A program made the position numbers and the translations under genes. The notes beneath the pieces were generated by a model. It made no database searches. It was not told the origin of the DNA and was given only the letters and a program-made list of their open reading frames with translations. Of a DNA stretch of 64,000 nt, positions 47,329 to 55,628 are shown piece by piece (positions within the stretch are counted from its first letter, which is position 1; every line of letters starts with the position of its first letter). The DNA is from Microcoleus sp036705565 (GTDB taxonomy: Bacteria > Cyanobacteriota > Cyanobacteriia > Cyanobacteriales > Microcoleaceae), in the NCBI GenBank assembly GCA_036705565.1, contig JAUBUY010000006.1. One strand, given 5' to 3'.

Positions 47329-47756
47329 GAAAGCGAGAATAGCAGATTTGTCAGAAAGAGTGCGGTTTTGTCCCGCTAGAACCCCTATTTCGATCTAAGC
47401 ACGGGAGGGCGATCGCAAAACATGACCTTTCGAGTTTCCCGGAAAGTTTGGGATCGGCGGGGGGCAAAAAACAGACGATCTTCTTCGAGGGCTTTCCTTC
47501 GGATCGCGAAAGCTAACGCCAACCCGCGATCGATCGAAACATTTAGACATAAAACTTTAAGATTGAGCGACTCAATCTCGACTCTCATACGATCGCCCCC
47601 ACAGAGGTTTGCAGACGGGCATTACCGGGCGCGCGATCGCCCGCAAAGCCTGTCAACGGATACCCCCCGCGCACTAAACCCGATGCAGAGTAGAGTTTCT
47701 TCACCAATAAAATTGTAAAATTACTACGCTGCTATCAATTGCATCAAGTTTGTGTA
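47329..47756. other. Divergent menF / menA intergenic region
   Basis: 428 bp. No gene was accepted: overlapping frames on both strands (47385-47588 minus, 47422-47718 plus) are Arg/Ser-rich shadows with no ribosome binding site. Promoters for menF and menA should lie here. Several CGATCG words but no tandem repeat. Confidence 0.45.
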
Positions 47757-48653
47757 ATGACAACAAAGTTAATTGAACGTCCAAATAGTAAATTGTGGCT
47801 GGCGGCAATCAAGCCGCCCATGTACAGCGTTGCGGTAATTCCTATTTCAGTAGGAACAGCAGTTGCTTTTGCCGAAACTCAAACGATTAATTCGTCAATT
47901 TTTTCGACATTTTTAATGTCAGCCATTTTGATTATAGCATGGCTGAATCTCAGCAATGATGTATTTGACTCAGAAACAGGCATCGATAAAAATAAAGCGC
48001 ATTCCCTAGTTAATTTAACCGGAAATAAAGCTTTAATTTTCGGGCTGGCAAATCTATTTTTAGCAGTGGGAGTGTCGGGAATCTGTGCCATAAGCTGGTG
48101 GCAAAAAGACCCAACAGTAATTTTGCTAGTAGTTTTGTGCTGTGCTCTCGGCTACACTTACCAAGGGCCTCCATTTCGTCTTGGCTATCAAGGTTTGGGG
48201 GAAATAATTTGCTTTTTTACCTTTGGGCCGCTAGCCTTCGCCGCTGCTTATTACAGTCAGACTCAAACTTGGTCTGCAACTAATTTTGCGGCTTCGGTAA
48301 TCGTGGGAATTACTACGAGTATCATCTTATTTTGTTCCCACTTTCATCAAATTGCGGATGATTTGGCGGCGGGAAAAAAATCGCCGATTGTGCGACTCGG
48401 TACGAAAAAAGGTGCTCAGTTGTTGCAGTGGTTATGCGGCAGCGTTTATACTTTGACTGTGCTATTTGTGGCTTTGGGAATGTTCCCAATTTGGACGCTG
48501 TTGATTTTTGGAAGTTTGCCATTTGCGATCGACCTTTGCCGCCATGTCACAGACTATCACGACCAACCTGCAAAGGTGAGCAACTCTAAGTTTATCGCAG
48601 TTACGCTGCATTTTTCGAGCGGATTGCTGCTGGCGTTGGGCTTTGGTTTGTAG
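47757..48653 (+). CDS. menA: 2-carboxy-1,4-naphthoquinone phytyltransferase
   Basis: A 298-residue UbiA-type membrane prenyltransferase with about eight hydrophobic helices. The two Asp-rich motifs are NDVFDSETGID (about residue 66) and HQIADDLAAGKK (about 200), which bind Mg-diphosphate of phytyl-PP. It attaches the phytyl tail to 1,4-dihydroxy-2-naphthoate in the membrane. The ATG at 47757 is preferred to the TTG six codons earlier; no Shine-Dalgarno sequence is evident. It is followed by a small unrelated gene pair and then menH-menC-menE on the same strand. Confidence 0.94.
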   Translation: MTTKLIERPNSKLWLAAIKPPMYSVAVIPISVGTAVAFAETQTINSSIFSTFLMSAILIIAWLNLSNDVFDSETGIDKNKAHSLVNLTGNKALIFGLANLFLAVGVSGICAISWWQKDPTVILLVVLCCALGYTYQGPPFRLGYQGLGEIICFFTFGPLAFAAAYYSQTQTWSATNFAASVIVGITTSIILFCSHFHQIADDLAAGKKSPIVRLGTKKGAQLLQWLCGSVYTLTVLFVALGMFPIWTLLIFGSLPFAIDLCRHVTDYHDQPAKVSNSKFIAVTLHFSSGLLLALGFGL

Positions 48654-48803
48654 ATCGGGCGATCGAGAATTCGGGTAAACTGGAGGTATGGTTTGCTAAG
48701 CTGAGGGAGTTGGGCGAGTTGGCAGAGTTGGGCGACTTCTCAAAATCTTCTTTAATTCAGCAATCCGTACCTCACATTGAATGGTCAAAAGGAGAATCAA
48801 AGC

Positions 48804-49049
48804 ATGAGTACGCAAACAGAAATTGACAAAATCATGAGCCTAGAAGAAATCATCCACTTATATCCTAGCGAGTGGGTGCTAATTGCTTACACTGAGCTGG
48901 ATGAGGATTTGAATGTAATTCGAGGTGAAGTTTTAGCACACTCACCGGAGCGCGATTTGCTTTACAATAATGCTTTGTCAAGGAAGGGAAAATCGGTGGC
49001 AATAGAATACACCGGCCCTATCCCTGAAGACTTAGCAGCTATGTTGTAA
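48804..49049 (+). CDS. Small conserved protein paired with a retropepsin-like gene
   Basis: An 81-residue acidic protein beginning MSTQTEIDKIMSLEEIIHLY, with a compact strand-rich middle (SEWVLIAYTELDED, GEVLAHS) and ending IPEDLAAML. GGAG lies ten bases before the ATG at 48804; an upstream TTG frame is not needed. It resembles DUF5678-like small cyanobacterial proteins that usually precede clan AA peptidase genes; the stop is five bases before the next ATG, so the two are co-translated. Function unknown; partner or substrate of the peptidase is conceivable but unsupported. Confidence 0.75.
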   Translation: MSTQTEIDKIMSLEEIIHLYPSEWVLIAYTELDEDLNVIRGEVLAHSPERDLLYNNALSRKGKSVAIEYTGPIPEDLAAML

Positions 49050-49054
49050 CAAAA

Positions 49055-49465
49055 ATGCCAGATTATCAAAAAGCTTATCGCTTATTGCGTCACGGACGAA
49101 ATTTGCTCGCGGTGCAAGCAACCATTGGTGGAAATAATGGTGAGGCTACTGAGTATCGGGTGCGTTTATTGGTGGATACGGGAGCCAGCTACACAATATT
49201 GCCAGTTAAAACATTAGAGGATTTGGGTTACGATACGCGCAATCCTCTACGCAGGCAAGAAATCTTTACAGGTCAAGGAAGAATCTATGTTCCTGTAATT
49301 AATGTATCTTGGTTTAATTGCGTGGGTCAACTAATAGAAAATTTTGACGTATTTGCCCACGATATACCGCCAAATGTTCGTATAGATGGTCTTCTTGGTA
49401 TGGACTTTCTCACTCGTTTTCAGGCAGTTATCTCTGTTGGCGATGCGGAAATTAGATTTCAGTAA
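49055..49465 (+). CDS. Retropepsin-like aspartic peptidase
   Basis: A 136-residue single-domain aspartic peptidase of clan AA. The catalytic motif LLVDTGASYTILP (Asp about residue 32) and the flap-side psi-loop IDGLLGMDFL (about 109-118) are clear. Such half-pepsins work as homodimers. There is no signal peptide or membrane anchor. It is coupled to the upstream small gene and sits between menA and menH, but has no known link with quinone synthesis. Substrate unknown. Confidence 0.85.
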   Translation: MPDYQKAYRLLRHGRNLLAVQATIGGNNGEATEYRVRLLVDTGASYTILPVKTLEDLGYDTRNPLRRQEIFTGQGRIYVPVINVSWFNCVGQLIENFDVFAHDIPPNVRIDGLLGMDFLTRFQAVISVGDAEIRFQ

Positions 49466-49492
49466 ATACGGCAATTATACTAATAATTGTAG

Positions 49493-50290
49493 ATGGACTT
49501 TAAACATTATCAATTTCACTATTCCTTAACTGGCAACAAGAATCAGCCGACAATTTTATTTTTGCATGGATTCACGGGCAGCAGTCAAGACTTTAGCAGC
49601 GTCATTCCCTTACTTTTTAACAGTTATTGCTGCTTAGCAGTTGACCTTCCAGGTCACGGAGAAACTAGAGTCAGCGGCGACGAAAGTTGCTACAATATAT
49701 CAAATACAGCCCAAGCATTGATCCAGTTATTAAATGATTTACAAATAGACAAATGTTTGTTATTGGGCTATTCAATGGGCGGGCGATTGGCACTTTACAT
49801 GACATTACATTTTCCAGAAAGATTTGAGAAAGTAGTGCTGGAGTCTGCCTCGCCGGGATTGAAGACAGAAAAAGAGCGATCGCACCGCCGACAAGCCGAT
49901 TTACAGCTAGCACAAAAGCTGGAAAATAGCAACATTAAAGATTTTTTATTCAACTGGTACGATATCCCTTTATTCAAATCTTTAAAAAACTCTCCTAACT
50001 TCGACAAACTCATAGAAAGCCGCTTAGCAAACAATCCCTTAGAATTAGCCAAATCCCTCCGCAACATGGGAACCGGCAACCAGCCATCTCTCTGGGAAAA
50101 ACTCGCACAAAATCAAATCCCCATCATCTTGCTAGCGGGAGAATATGATGATAAATTTATAAATATAAATACCGAAATGGCCAGCTTGTGTCCGGCGGCT
50201 ACTCTGGAAATTGTACCCAAAGCTGGTCACAATATCCATTTTGAAAATATTGATAAGTTTGGATCAGTTGTGAGACAATTTTATGATTAA
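49493..50290 (+). CDS. menH: 2-succinyl-6-hydroxy-2,4-cyclohexadiene-1-carboxylate synthase
   Basis: A 265-residue alpha/beta hydrolase. Seen: oxyanion segment LFLHGFTGSSQDF (residues 23-35), nucleophile elbow GYSMGGRLAL (Ser about 97), acid in LLAGEYDDKF and the catalytic His in KAGHNIHFE (about 245). MenH eliminates pyruvate from the MenD product. The assignment over other hydrolases rests on the length and on menC starting 11 bp downstream and menE after it. The start has only a weak upstream site. Confidence 0.9.
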   Translation: MDFKHYQFHYSLTGNKNQPTILFLHGFTGSSQDFSSVIPLLFNSYCCLAVDLPGHGETRVSGDESCYNISNTAQALIQLLNDLQIDKCLLLGYSMGGRLALYMTLHFPERFEKVVLESASPGLKTEKERSHRRQADLQLAQKLENSNIKDFLFNWYDIPLFKSLKNSPNFDKLIESRLANNPLELAKSLRNMGTGNQPSLWEKLAQNQIPIILLAGEYDDKFININTEMASLCPAATLEIVPKAGHNIHFENIDKFGSVVRQFYD

Positions 50291-50301
50291 CTAAAAAACT
50301 A

Positions 50302-51339
50302 ATGCTTTATCAATTCGAGTTTCGCACTTATCAGCGAAAATTTAAGCGCCCCTTGCAAACAAGTCACGGCATCTGGGATATTCGCGAAGGAATTATCCTG
50401 CGACTTGTGGACGAAAATAATCGAATTGGTTGGGGAGAAATTGCCCCTTTGAGTTGGTTTGGTTCCGAAAGTTTTGAGCAAGCTTTAGATTTTTGTCACC
50501 AGTTGCCAGCTAATCTTTCATCAGAGATGATTTTTGCTATTTCCGCTGAATTGCCGGCTTGTCAATTTGGCTTTGAGTCGGCACTATCAAACAAGAAAAA
50601 TTCGCCCCCCCCAGCCCCCCCTTGCCAAGGGGGGGAGAAAAGCGAAAATTTAACTTACCTTTCCCAAAAGGGGGAGAAAATGCAAAATCGGTTCAGCGGT
50701 TTATTGCCAGCAGGAGAAACAGCTTTGCAGGCTTTACCAATACTTTGGTTAGAGGGATATCGCACGTTTAAATGGAAAATTGGTGTTGCTGCAATTGAGG
50801 AAGAATTAAAGATTTTTCAGCAGCTAATCCAAGTAATGCACAATTTGTGCGATCGCGAAAAAGGATTTTTGCGCTTAGATGCCAACGGGGGACTCAGTTA
50901 CTCGCAGGCTAAAACATGGCTGGAAGCTTGCGACAAGGTAAAAGCAACTCCCGACTTTTCCGCAGACATTGAATTTTTGGAACAGCCGCTGCCAGTAACA
51001 CAGTTTCAGGAAATGGTAGAATTGAATGCTATTTATACAACTCCGATCGCCCTTGACGAATCTGCCGCCAACCTCGATCGCATCCAAGAGTGCTACAGCC
51101 AAGGCTGGCGAGGCATTTTCGTCATTAAACCTGCGATTGCTGGTTCTCCATCCCAACTGCGAAAATTTTGTCAAACTCATAAGATAGACGCTGTTTTCTC
51201 ATCAGTATTTGAAACCGAAATCGGCAGACAAGCAGCATTAAACTTAGCAACACAATTGTCTTTAAATAATAGAGCACTCGGCTTCGCCACCGATTGCTGG
51301 TTCGATGACAATCATTCGATTTTAGATTTTAGATTTTAG
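50302..51339 (+). CDS. menC: o-Succinylbenzoate synthase
   Basis: A 345-residue enolase-superfamily enzyme that dehydrates SHCHC to o-succinylbenzoate. Catalytic features: FKWKIGV (Lys of the KxK, about residue 156), LDANGG and EQPL (metal ligands), DES and FVIKPA (second Lys, about 275). A PPPAPPCQGGEK stretch plus a second G-rich part (about residues 102-125) comes from in-frame C/G-rich repeats. The last residues (ILDFRF) and the stop codon are supplied by a TTTTAGA heptamer tract. It lies 11 bp after menH. Confidence 0.94.
   Translation: MLYQFEFRTYQRKFKRPLQTSHGIWDIREGIILRLVDENNRIGWGEIAPLSWFGSESFEQALDFCHQLPANLSSEMIFAISAELPACQFGFESALSNKKNSPPPAPPCQGGEKSENLTYLSQKGEKMQNRFSGLLPAGETALQALPILWLEGYRTFKWKIGVAAIEEELKIFQQLIQVMHNLCDREKGFLRLDANGGLSYSQAKTWLEACDKVKATPDFSADIEFLEQPLPVTQFQEMVELNAIYTTPIALDESAANLDRIQECYSQGWRGIFVIKPAIAGSPSQLRKFCQTHKIDAVFSSVFETEIGRQAALNLATQLSLNNRALGFATDCWFDDNHSILDFRF
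50604..50677. repeat. C/G-rich repeat pair within menC
   Basis: CCCCCCCTTGCCAAGGGGGG followed 22 bp later by CCCAAAAGGGGGAG. Related to the repeats inside menD. Confidence 0.85.
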
Positions 51340-51345
51340 ATTTTA
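51319..51345. repeat. Heptamer STRR (TTTTAGA) tract overlapping the end of menC
   Basis: Three to four heptamers. The tract begins inside the menC frame and contains its TAG stop codon. It is preceded by ATCATTCG, as is the tract at 57389. Confidence 0.9.
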
Positions 51346-51362
51346 AATTACTCCTGGGGCTC

Positions 51363-51427
51363 AGAAACCGGGTTTTTTACGAAAAGACGCGTTGCAGCCG
51401 ACAAATTCGGTAAAAAACCCGGTTTCT
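51363..51427. terminator. Inverted repeat between menC and menE
   Basis: Arms AGAAACCGGGTTTTTT and AAAAAACCCGGTTTCT, 33 bases apart; the same word as the cruF-cruG palindrome. It could terminate or attenuate between menC and menE. Confidence 0.55.
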
Positions 51428-51486
51428 TTGTCGGAGTGAGTAACTCCTGTAATTGTTTTGAAGCGAGAAACTTGGTGAAAGCATCT

Positions 51487-52908
51487 ATGGCAACAAATCT
51501 AACAGTAAATATCCTGGATATCGCGTGTGGCTTGCCCGATGATTGGCTGATCGGTTGTGACAGTCGCGAATTTGCCCGAATTGTCGATCGGCTATTTCAA
51601 GAAATCACCCAAAATCCCGCACAAAAAACACCCCCAAAAATTTGCATCGCCGAAGCAGAACCAGTGCAATTTCTTGCCAGTTTCACCGCCGCCCGCGCCG
51701 CCAAATGCCCGATTTTTCTCTGCAATCCCAACTGGGTAAAACAAGAATGGCAACAAGTCTTTGATTTAGTTCAACCCGACTTAATTTGGGGACAATGCCC
51801 GCTTCCCACCACTCCCCATATCCCAGTCTGCGAAGGCGAACTTCGTTTGTATAGCCGCGAATTCCATTCGCCGACAAAAAGCGGTTTTGATACAATCATG
51901 ATTCCCACCGGCGGTTCTTCAGGAAAAATCCGTTTTGCCATCCACACTTGGGAAACACTAACCGCATCAGTACAAGGTTTTCAACAATATTTTCAAGTTG
52001 ACAAAATCAACTCTTTCTGCATTTTGCCCTTATACCACGTCAGCGGTTTAATGCAATTCATGCGTTCTTTTACTAGCGGCGGACAACTGGCAATTCAGCC
52101 ATTTAAAGAATTAGAAAATGGTAAAATATGCGATATCGAACCCGAAGAATTTTTCATTTCTTTAGTTCCAACTCAACTGCAACGGCTGCTGCAAAATCCC
52201 GATACAGCTAATTGGCTTGGACGCTTTCGTGCCGTACTTTTGGGCGGTGCTCCCGCTTGGCCGGAACTTTTAGAAACAGCTAGAAACTATCAAATCAAAT
52301 TAGCGCCCAGTTATGGCATGACCGAAACCGCCTCGCAAATTGCTACACTAAAACCCGAAGATTTTCTCGCGGGCAATAACAGTTCCGGTCAAACTTTACC
52401 CCATGCTAAAATAACTATTCGGAGTGCAAATGGTGATATTTTGTGCGAAAATCAAATCGGAAATATTGTGGTAAATGCTAAATCTTTGGCGTTGGGTTAT
52501 TATCCTAAAAATATTGGCGATCGCCAATACTTCCAACTAGATGATTTGGGATTTTTCGATAAAAATAACTACTTAAATATCGTCGGACGCAGCAGCGACA
52601 AAATTATCACAGGCGGAGAAAATGTTTTTCCGGCGGAAGTTGAAGCCGTTGTGCGATCGACTAATTTAGTTGCGGATATTGCTGTAATTGGCTTGCCAGA
52701 CAAAGATTGGGGTCAAGTCGTTACGGCTATCTACGTTCCCGCTAATTCCGAAGTTACGGTCAAAAATCTGCACGCAGCAATAGAAGATAAGTTGAGCAAG
52801 TTTAAGCGGCCGAAATATTGGGTAATTGTCGAACAATTGCCGCGCAATTCTCAAGGCAAAGTCAATCGAGAACAATTGCAAGAAATTGCGATGTGTCATC
52901 GCCGGTGA
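51487..52908 (+). CDS. menE: 2-succinylbenzoate-CoA ligase
   Basis: A 473-residue adenylate-forming acyl-CoA ligase that activates o-succinylbenzoate. Seen: phosphate loop IPTGGSSGKIRF (about residue 140), PSYGMTETASQIA (about 275), and the hinge/lysine region IVGRSSDKIITGGENVFP (about 361), with the catalytic Lys near NSQGKVNR at the C-terminus. The ATG at 51487 (MATNLT) is chosen; an in-frame GTG at 51436 extends the frame by 17 codons into the repeat-derived leader. It is last in the menH-menC-menE series. Confidence 0.93.
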   Translation: MATNLTVNILDIACGLPDDWLIGCDSREFARIVDRLFQEITQNPAQKTPPKICIAEAEPVQFLASFTAARAAKCPIFLCNPNWVKQEWQQVFDLVQPDLIWGQCPLPTTPHIPVCEGELRLYSREFHSPTKSGFDTIMIPTGGSSGKIRFAIHTWETLTASVQGFQQYFQVDKINSFCILPLYHVSGLMQFMRSFTSGGQLAIQPFKELENGKICDIEPEEFFISLVPTQLQRLLQNPDTANWLGRFRAVLLGGAPAWPELLETARNYQIKLAPSYGMTETASQIATLKPEDFLAGNNSSGQTLPHAKITIRSANGDILCENQIGNIVVNAKSLALGYYPKNIGDRQYFQLDDLGFFDKNNYLNIVGRSSDKIITGGENVFPAEVEAVVRSTNLVADIAVIGLPDKDWGQVVTAIYVPANSEVTVKNLHAAIEDKLSKFKRPKYWVIVEQLPRNSQGKVNREQLQEIAMCHRR

Positions 52909-52940
52909 ATCGATAGAATTAACCGGATTTGACAGTAATT

Positions 52941-53006
52941 CCTGTAGGGGCGGGTTCACCAATATCTACAACACCAGCGAGAAATCTCACAAACCCGCCC
53001 CGCCCA
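52941..53006. repeat. Dispersed GGGGCGGGTT palindromic element
   Basis: CCTGTAGGGGCGGGTTCACC opposed to AAACCCGCCCCGCCC, in the convergent gap between menE and the ketopantoate-reductase-like gene. Related to 25340-25440 and 60268-60482. Confidence 0.75.
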
Positions 53007-53021
53007 ATTGCCAATTGCCAA

Positions 53022-53993
53022 TTAGGACAAACCTAATAGCCTTCTCGTCCTCTCCGCTTCTTGTCTTTGAAAATCCACAAACTTCAACATTCGGTAAAGT
53101 ACCTCTATTTGCCGCAACCTAATACCTGCTTGCTGCGCCACCCGTATCGGATTACCAAAAATCGCCTCAACTTCCAGGGGCCGCGATTCATCATAATCGA
53201 TTTTCATGCTGGTGCGGTAAGGCTTCATTTTCTGAGTATATTCGAGCATTTGTGGGATAAAGTCATCGGGAATAATGCGATCGCAACTTTTGGCTGCCGC
53301 TACCACTTCCCCCATGATTTCCTCAACTAAAATCAGAGTATCGGGATTAGCCATCAGTTCGTCAGTTCTCGCATCCAACACTACAGACAGCCCGTTATAA
53401 GGAATATTCCAAACCAGCTTTTTCCACCTTGACAATAGCAAATCTTCGCTCATTTTAATGGGAATATGAGCACGTTTAAAGTCCTTAGCAATTTGGTGCA
53501 ATCTATCAGTAATACCGATTGCTTTGTAGTCCTGGGCATATTCTCCCAGGGTGATAGTGCCGTAATCTAGGTGGCAGATATGACCGGGCCCAACTTTATA
53601 AGAGCAGAGAAAACACAGCCCGCCAACCACTCGTTCTGCACCGACAATTTTAGCGACTTCCGGTTCTGTATTCAATCCATTTTGCAATACTAAAACCGCG
53701 CCGTTATCCTTTAATAAAGGAGGCAATATTTTGGGCAACAAGTGATTTTGAGTTGTTTTCAGCGCTACAATTACTACGTCGCACTGAGGCATTTTGTGCG
53801 CGTCGTGGTAGGCGCGGACGTGAGGGAGGGTGAAGTTGCCTTCGGGAGACTCGACAATCAAACCGTGTTTTTTGACGTGTTCGTAATCACTACGAAGCAA
53901 AAAATTGACTTCTAAACCTGCTTGTTGCAGTCTAGCACCGTAGAATCCGCCTAAAGCTCCCGTGCCCACAATGGCATAATTGCGATTTGACAT
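53022..53993 (-). CDS. panE: Putative 2-dehydropantoate 2-reductase (ketopantoate reductase family)
   Basis: A 323-residue NADPH-dependent reductase. The Rossmann motif is IVGTGALGGFYGARL (residues 8-22), followed by VIVALKTTQN (about 74), LQNGLNTEP (about 102) and, in the C-terminal helical domain, KLVWNIPYNGLSV with the catalytic Lys and EVEAIFGNPI. It would reduce 2-dehydropantoate to pantoate for CoA synthesis. Several cyanobacteria have family members whose substrate is untested, so the exact reaction is not certain. It lies on the opposite strand within the men region without an obvious pathway link. Confidence 0.85.
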   Translation of the reverse strand: MSNRNYAIVGTGALGGFYGARLQQAGLEVNFLLRSDYEHVKKHGLIVESPEGNFTLPHVRAYHDAHKMPQCDVVIVALKTTQNHLLPKILPPLLKDNGAVLVLQNGLNTEPEVAKIVGAERVVGGLCFLCSYKVGPGHICHLDYGTITLGEYAQDYKAIGITDRLHQIAKDFKRAHIPIKMSEDLLLSRWKKLVWNIPYNGLSVVLDARTDELMANPDTLILVEEIMGEVVAAAKSCDRIIPDDFIPQMLEYTQKMKPYRTSMKIDYDESRPLEVEAIFGNPIRVAQQAGIRLRQIEVLYRMLKFVDFQRQEAERTRRLLGLS

Positions 53994-54129
53994 ACTATCA
54001 ACTATTCAGAAATAATTATCAACAAAACAGAAATTTGATTGTCATTCCCTGCTACTATTTAAAGATAGAACTAATGCCAATTCTCGCCTCCAGAAAGCAA
54101 CAATCATGAGTGTTGGGTTTGTTTCCTGA

Positions 54130-54205
54130 ACTATGAGGTAAGGTGCGTCGCTTTGAGATTGTCACTCTTTTTTAGGATTGGCAGGTGGCGACGCACCCGG
54201 AGCGC
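54130..54205. repeat. Inverted repeat AAGGTGCGTCGC / GCGACGCACC
   Basis: Arms AAGGTGCGTCGC (about 54142) and GGCGACGCACCC (about 54188) in the gap upstream of the panE-like gene. Related in wording to the GTAGGGTGCG element at 25511-25572. Confidence 0.6.
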
Positions 54206-54246
54206 TACTGTTGCATGACTTTTGAGAATTAGTATAATCTGAAATC

Positions 54247-54660
54247 TCAACTCTCAATTTTCCTCATCCACTGCATCAAGTCTTCAGATAGCTGTTTTCG
54301 AGTTCTGCCAACTGCATCGATGCAGACGTGCTTAGTCAGAGCTTTAGCCGCGCTTCTTCCTGCAACTTCCTGAGAAAATACTTGATAGGCAATTTCAAAT
54401 TCATCGCCCGTAAGTTGTTTGGGCGTCAATTGAATTATCAGCCGATCGCCCGCAAACATTGGGCGATAAAAATCTACACTAGCATGAATTATGGGAAAGG
54501 CAACCTCGGGATTGCTGAAAAATGCTTTGAGATTGATTCCCGATGCTGCTAGAGATGCCTCGTAAGCTTCGTGGCACATCGCCAAAACGTTAGCAAAGTA
54601 AACGACTCCAGCAGCATCGGTATCTTGAAAGCGAACAGTGCGGGTGTAAGTGAAAGGCAT
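54247..54660 (-). CDS. menI: 1,4-dihydroxy-2-naphthoyl-CoA hydrolase (hot-dog thioesterase)
   Basis: A 137-residue single hot-dog domain thioesterase. The N-terminus TYTRTVRFQDTDAAGVVYF (residues 4-22) holds the catalytic Asp of the 4-hydroxybenzoyl-CoA thioesterase class, followed by the long helix EAYEASLAASGI. Cyanobacterial members next to this branch hydrolyse DHNA-CoA in phylloquinone synthesis, and the men neighbourhood supports this. The ATG at 54660 is chosen; a frame reaching 54705 adds a non-conserved 15 residues. No strong ribosome binding site. Confidence 0.87.
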   Translation of the reverse strand: MPFTYTRTVRFQDTDAAGVVYFANVLAMCHEAYEASLAASGINLKAFFSNPEVAFPIIHASVDFYRPMFAGDRLIIQLTPKQLTGDEFEIAYQVFSQEVAGRSAAKALTKHVCIDAVGRTRKQLSEDLMQWMRKIES

Positions 54661-54812
54661 TTGAGGTAGTAACGGCGATCGCAAATTCGATCGCAATTTT
54701 ACCAACCATCATATCGGTAAACCCGCACTTTTGGAGAAGTTGTCAGCTAAGTAAGTAGGCACTAATTTTTTAGATTGTAAAATTCGCCCTCCTCACTCCT
54801 TCCCCTGATTTC

Positions 54813-55259
54813 TTAACCTTTGTTCTTAATCAACATCACGTCTATAATCTTGAGGGCAATATCTTCGGAAATCCCCAATGCACTGTAAAGATCGTTCAAA
54901 AGTTGTTCTTCTTCTTCTGAAACCTCGCCATCTGCTAAAGCGATATCAGTTGTCACAGCAAAAACTGTTTCTTTAAGTTCGTCGGGAAGCATTGCCAAAG
55001 CGGCATTAAACAGTACCTCCACTCCTTGCCGTTGCATAATCATCAGCAGGCGATCGAGCATTTTTCTCATCACGTCATCAGGATAACTGCGGAACAGTTG
55101 CATCCGAGATAGCGTCATGCTAATCGCTTTACTTTCGCTGTCATTGATGTAACCGTCGGCTGCTACGGCAATTAGCGCGATCGCCGCAAATGATTCGGCC
55201 GGCCCTAAAGTTACTTCCGTTTCTTGGCGAGTCTTCGATACTTTATCAAATAAACCCAT
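54813..55259 (-). CDS. TerB-like (tellurite resistance domain) protein
   Basis: A 148-residue helical protein of the TerB fold. It has two related acidic metal-site repeats: AVAADGYINDSESKAI (about residues 31-46) and ALADGEVSEEEEQLL (about 107-121). GAGGAA lies eight bases before the ATG. There is no signal peptide. TerB-domain proteins are associated with stress or membrane-linked metal sensing, but single-domain cyanobacterial members have no proven function. No other ter genes are in the window. Confidence 0.87.
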   Translation of the reverse strand: MGLFDKVSKTRQETEVTLGPAESFAAIALIAVAADGYINDSESKAISMTLSRMQLFRSYPDDVMRKMLDRLLMIMQRQGVEVLFNAALAMLPDELKETVFAVTTDIALADGEVSEEEEQLLNDLYSALGISEDIALKIIDVMLIKNKG

Positions 55260-55628
55260 GATATTTTCCTCATTATTTAGTGGTGGATTTATGGAGTCAG
55301 GATGGGTTCTGGCTCTGGAGGTTTCTTGGGAGATTTTGATAATTATATCAAATTTGGTTAGTTATTTATTATCAATAAAATTATGAAAAAATTAAGAATT
55401 TTTATTTCGCCCTTCGGCGCTGCAACGGCGGGTTTATTCAGATCCTGAATTGCCTTCCCATATATCGGCTAAAACAGGCATCTTGCACCCTTGTAAGCAA
55501 CAGGCTTTTCGGCCTGTTCCACAAAGAGTGAATTTTATTGTGGAACAGGCCGAAAAGCCTGTTCATAAAAAACTTATTGAGAAGGATGTAACATCTCAGT
55601 TAAAACCCGCCATTACAGCGCAGACCAT
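55260..55628. other. Gene-free stretch with a dispersed element
   Basis: 369 bp with an AT-rich part (55330-55410, likely TerB-like gene promoter) and a dispersed inverted-repeat element at 55470-55608. No coding region. Confidence 0.5.
55470..55608. mobile_element. Dispersed inverted-repeat element
   Basis: Inner arms AACAGGCTTTTCGGCCTGTT and GAACAGGCCGAAAAGCCTG form a long hairpin; the outer right end reads AAGGATGTAACATCTCAGTT. The inner arms differ from other copies (CTTTTCGG in place of CATCTTG), and both arms changed together. The left end (AAACAGGCATCTTGCACC) looks like a rearranged or nested copy. Confidence 0.8.

Noticed and set aside
47385..47718. Overlapping frames between menF and menA
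   Set aside because: Arg/Ser-rich, mutually overlapping, no start signals; better explained as a divergent promoter region.
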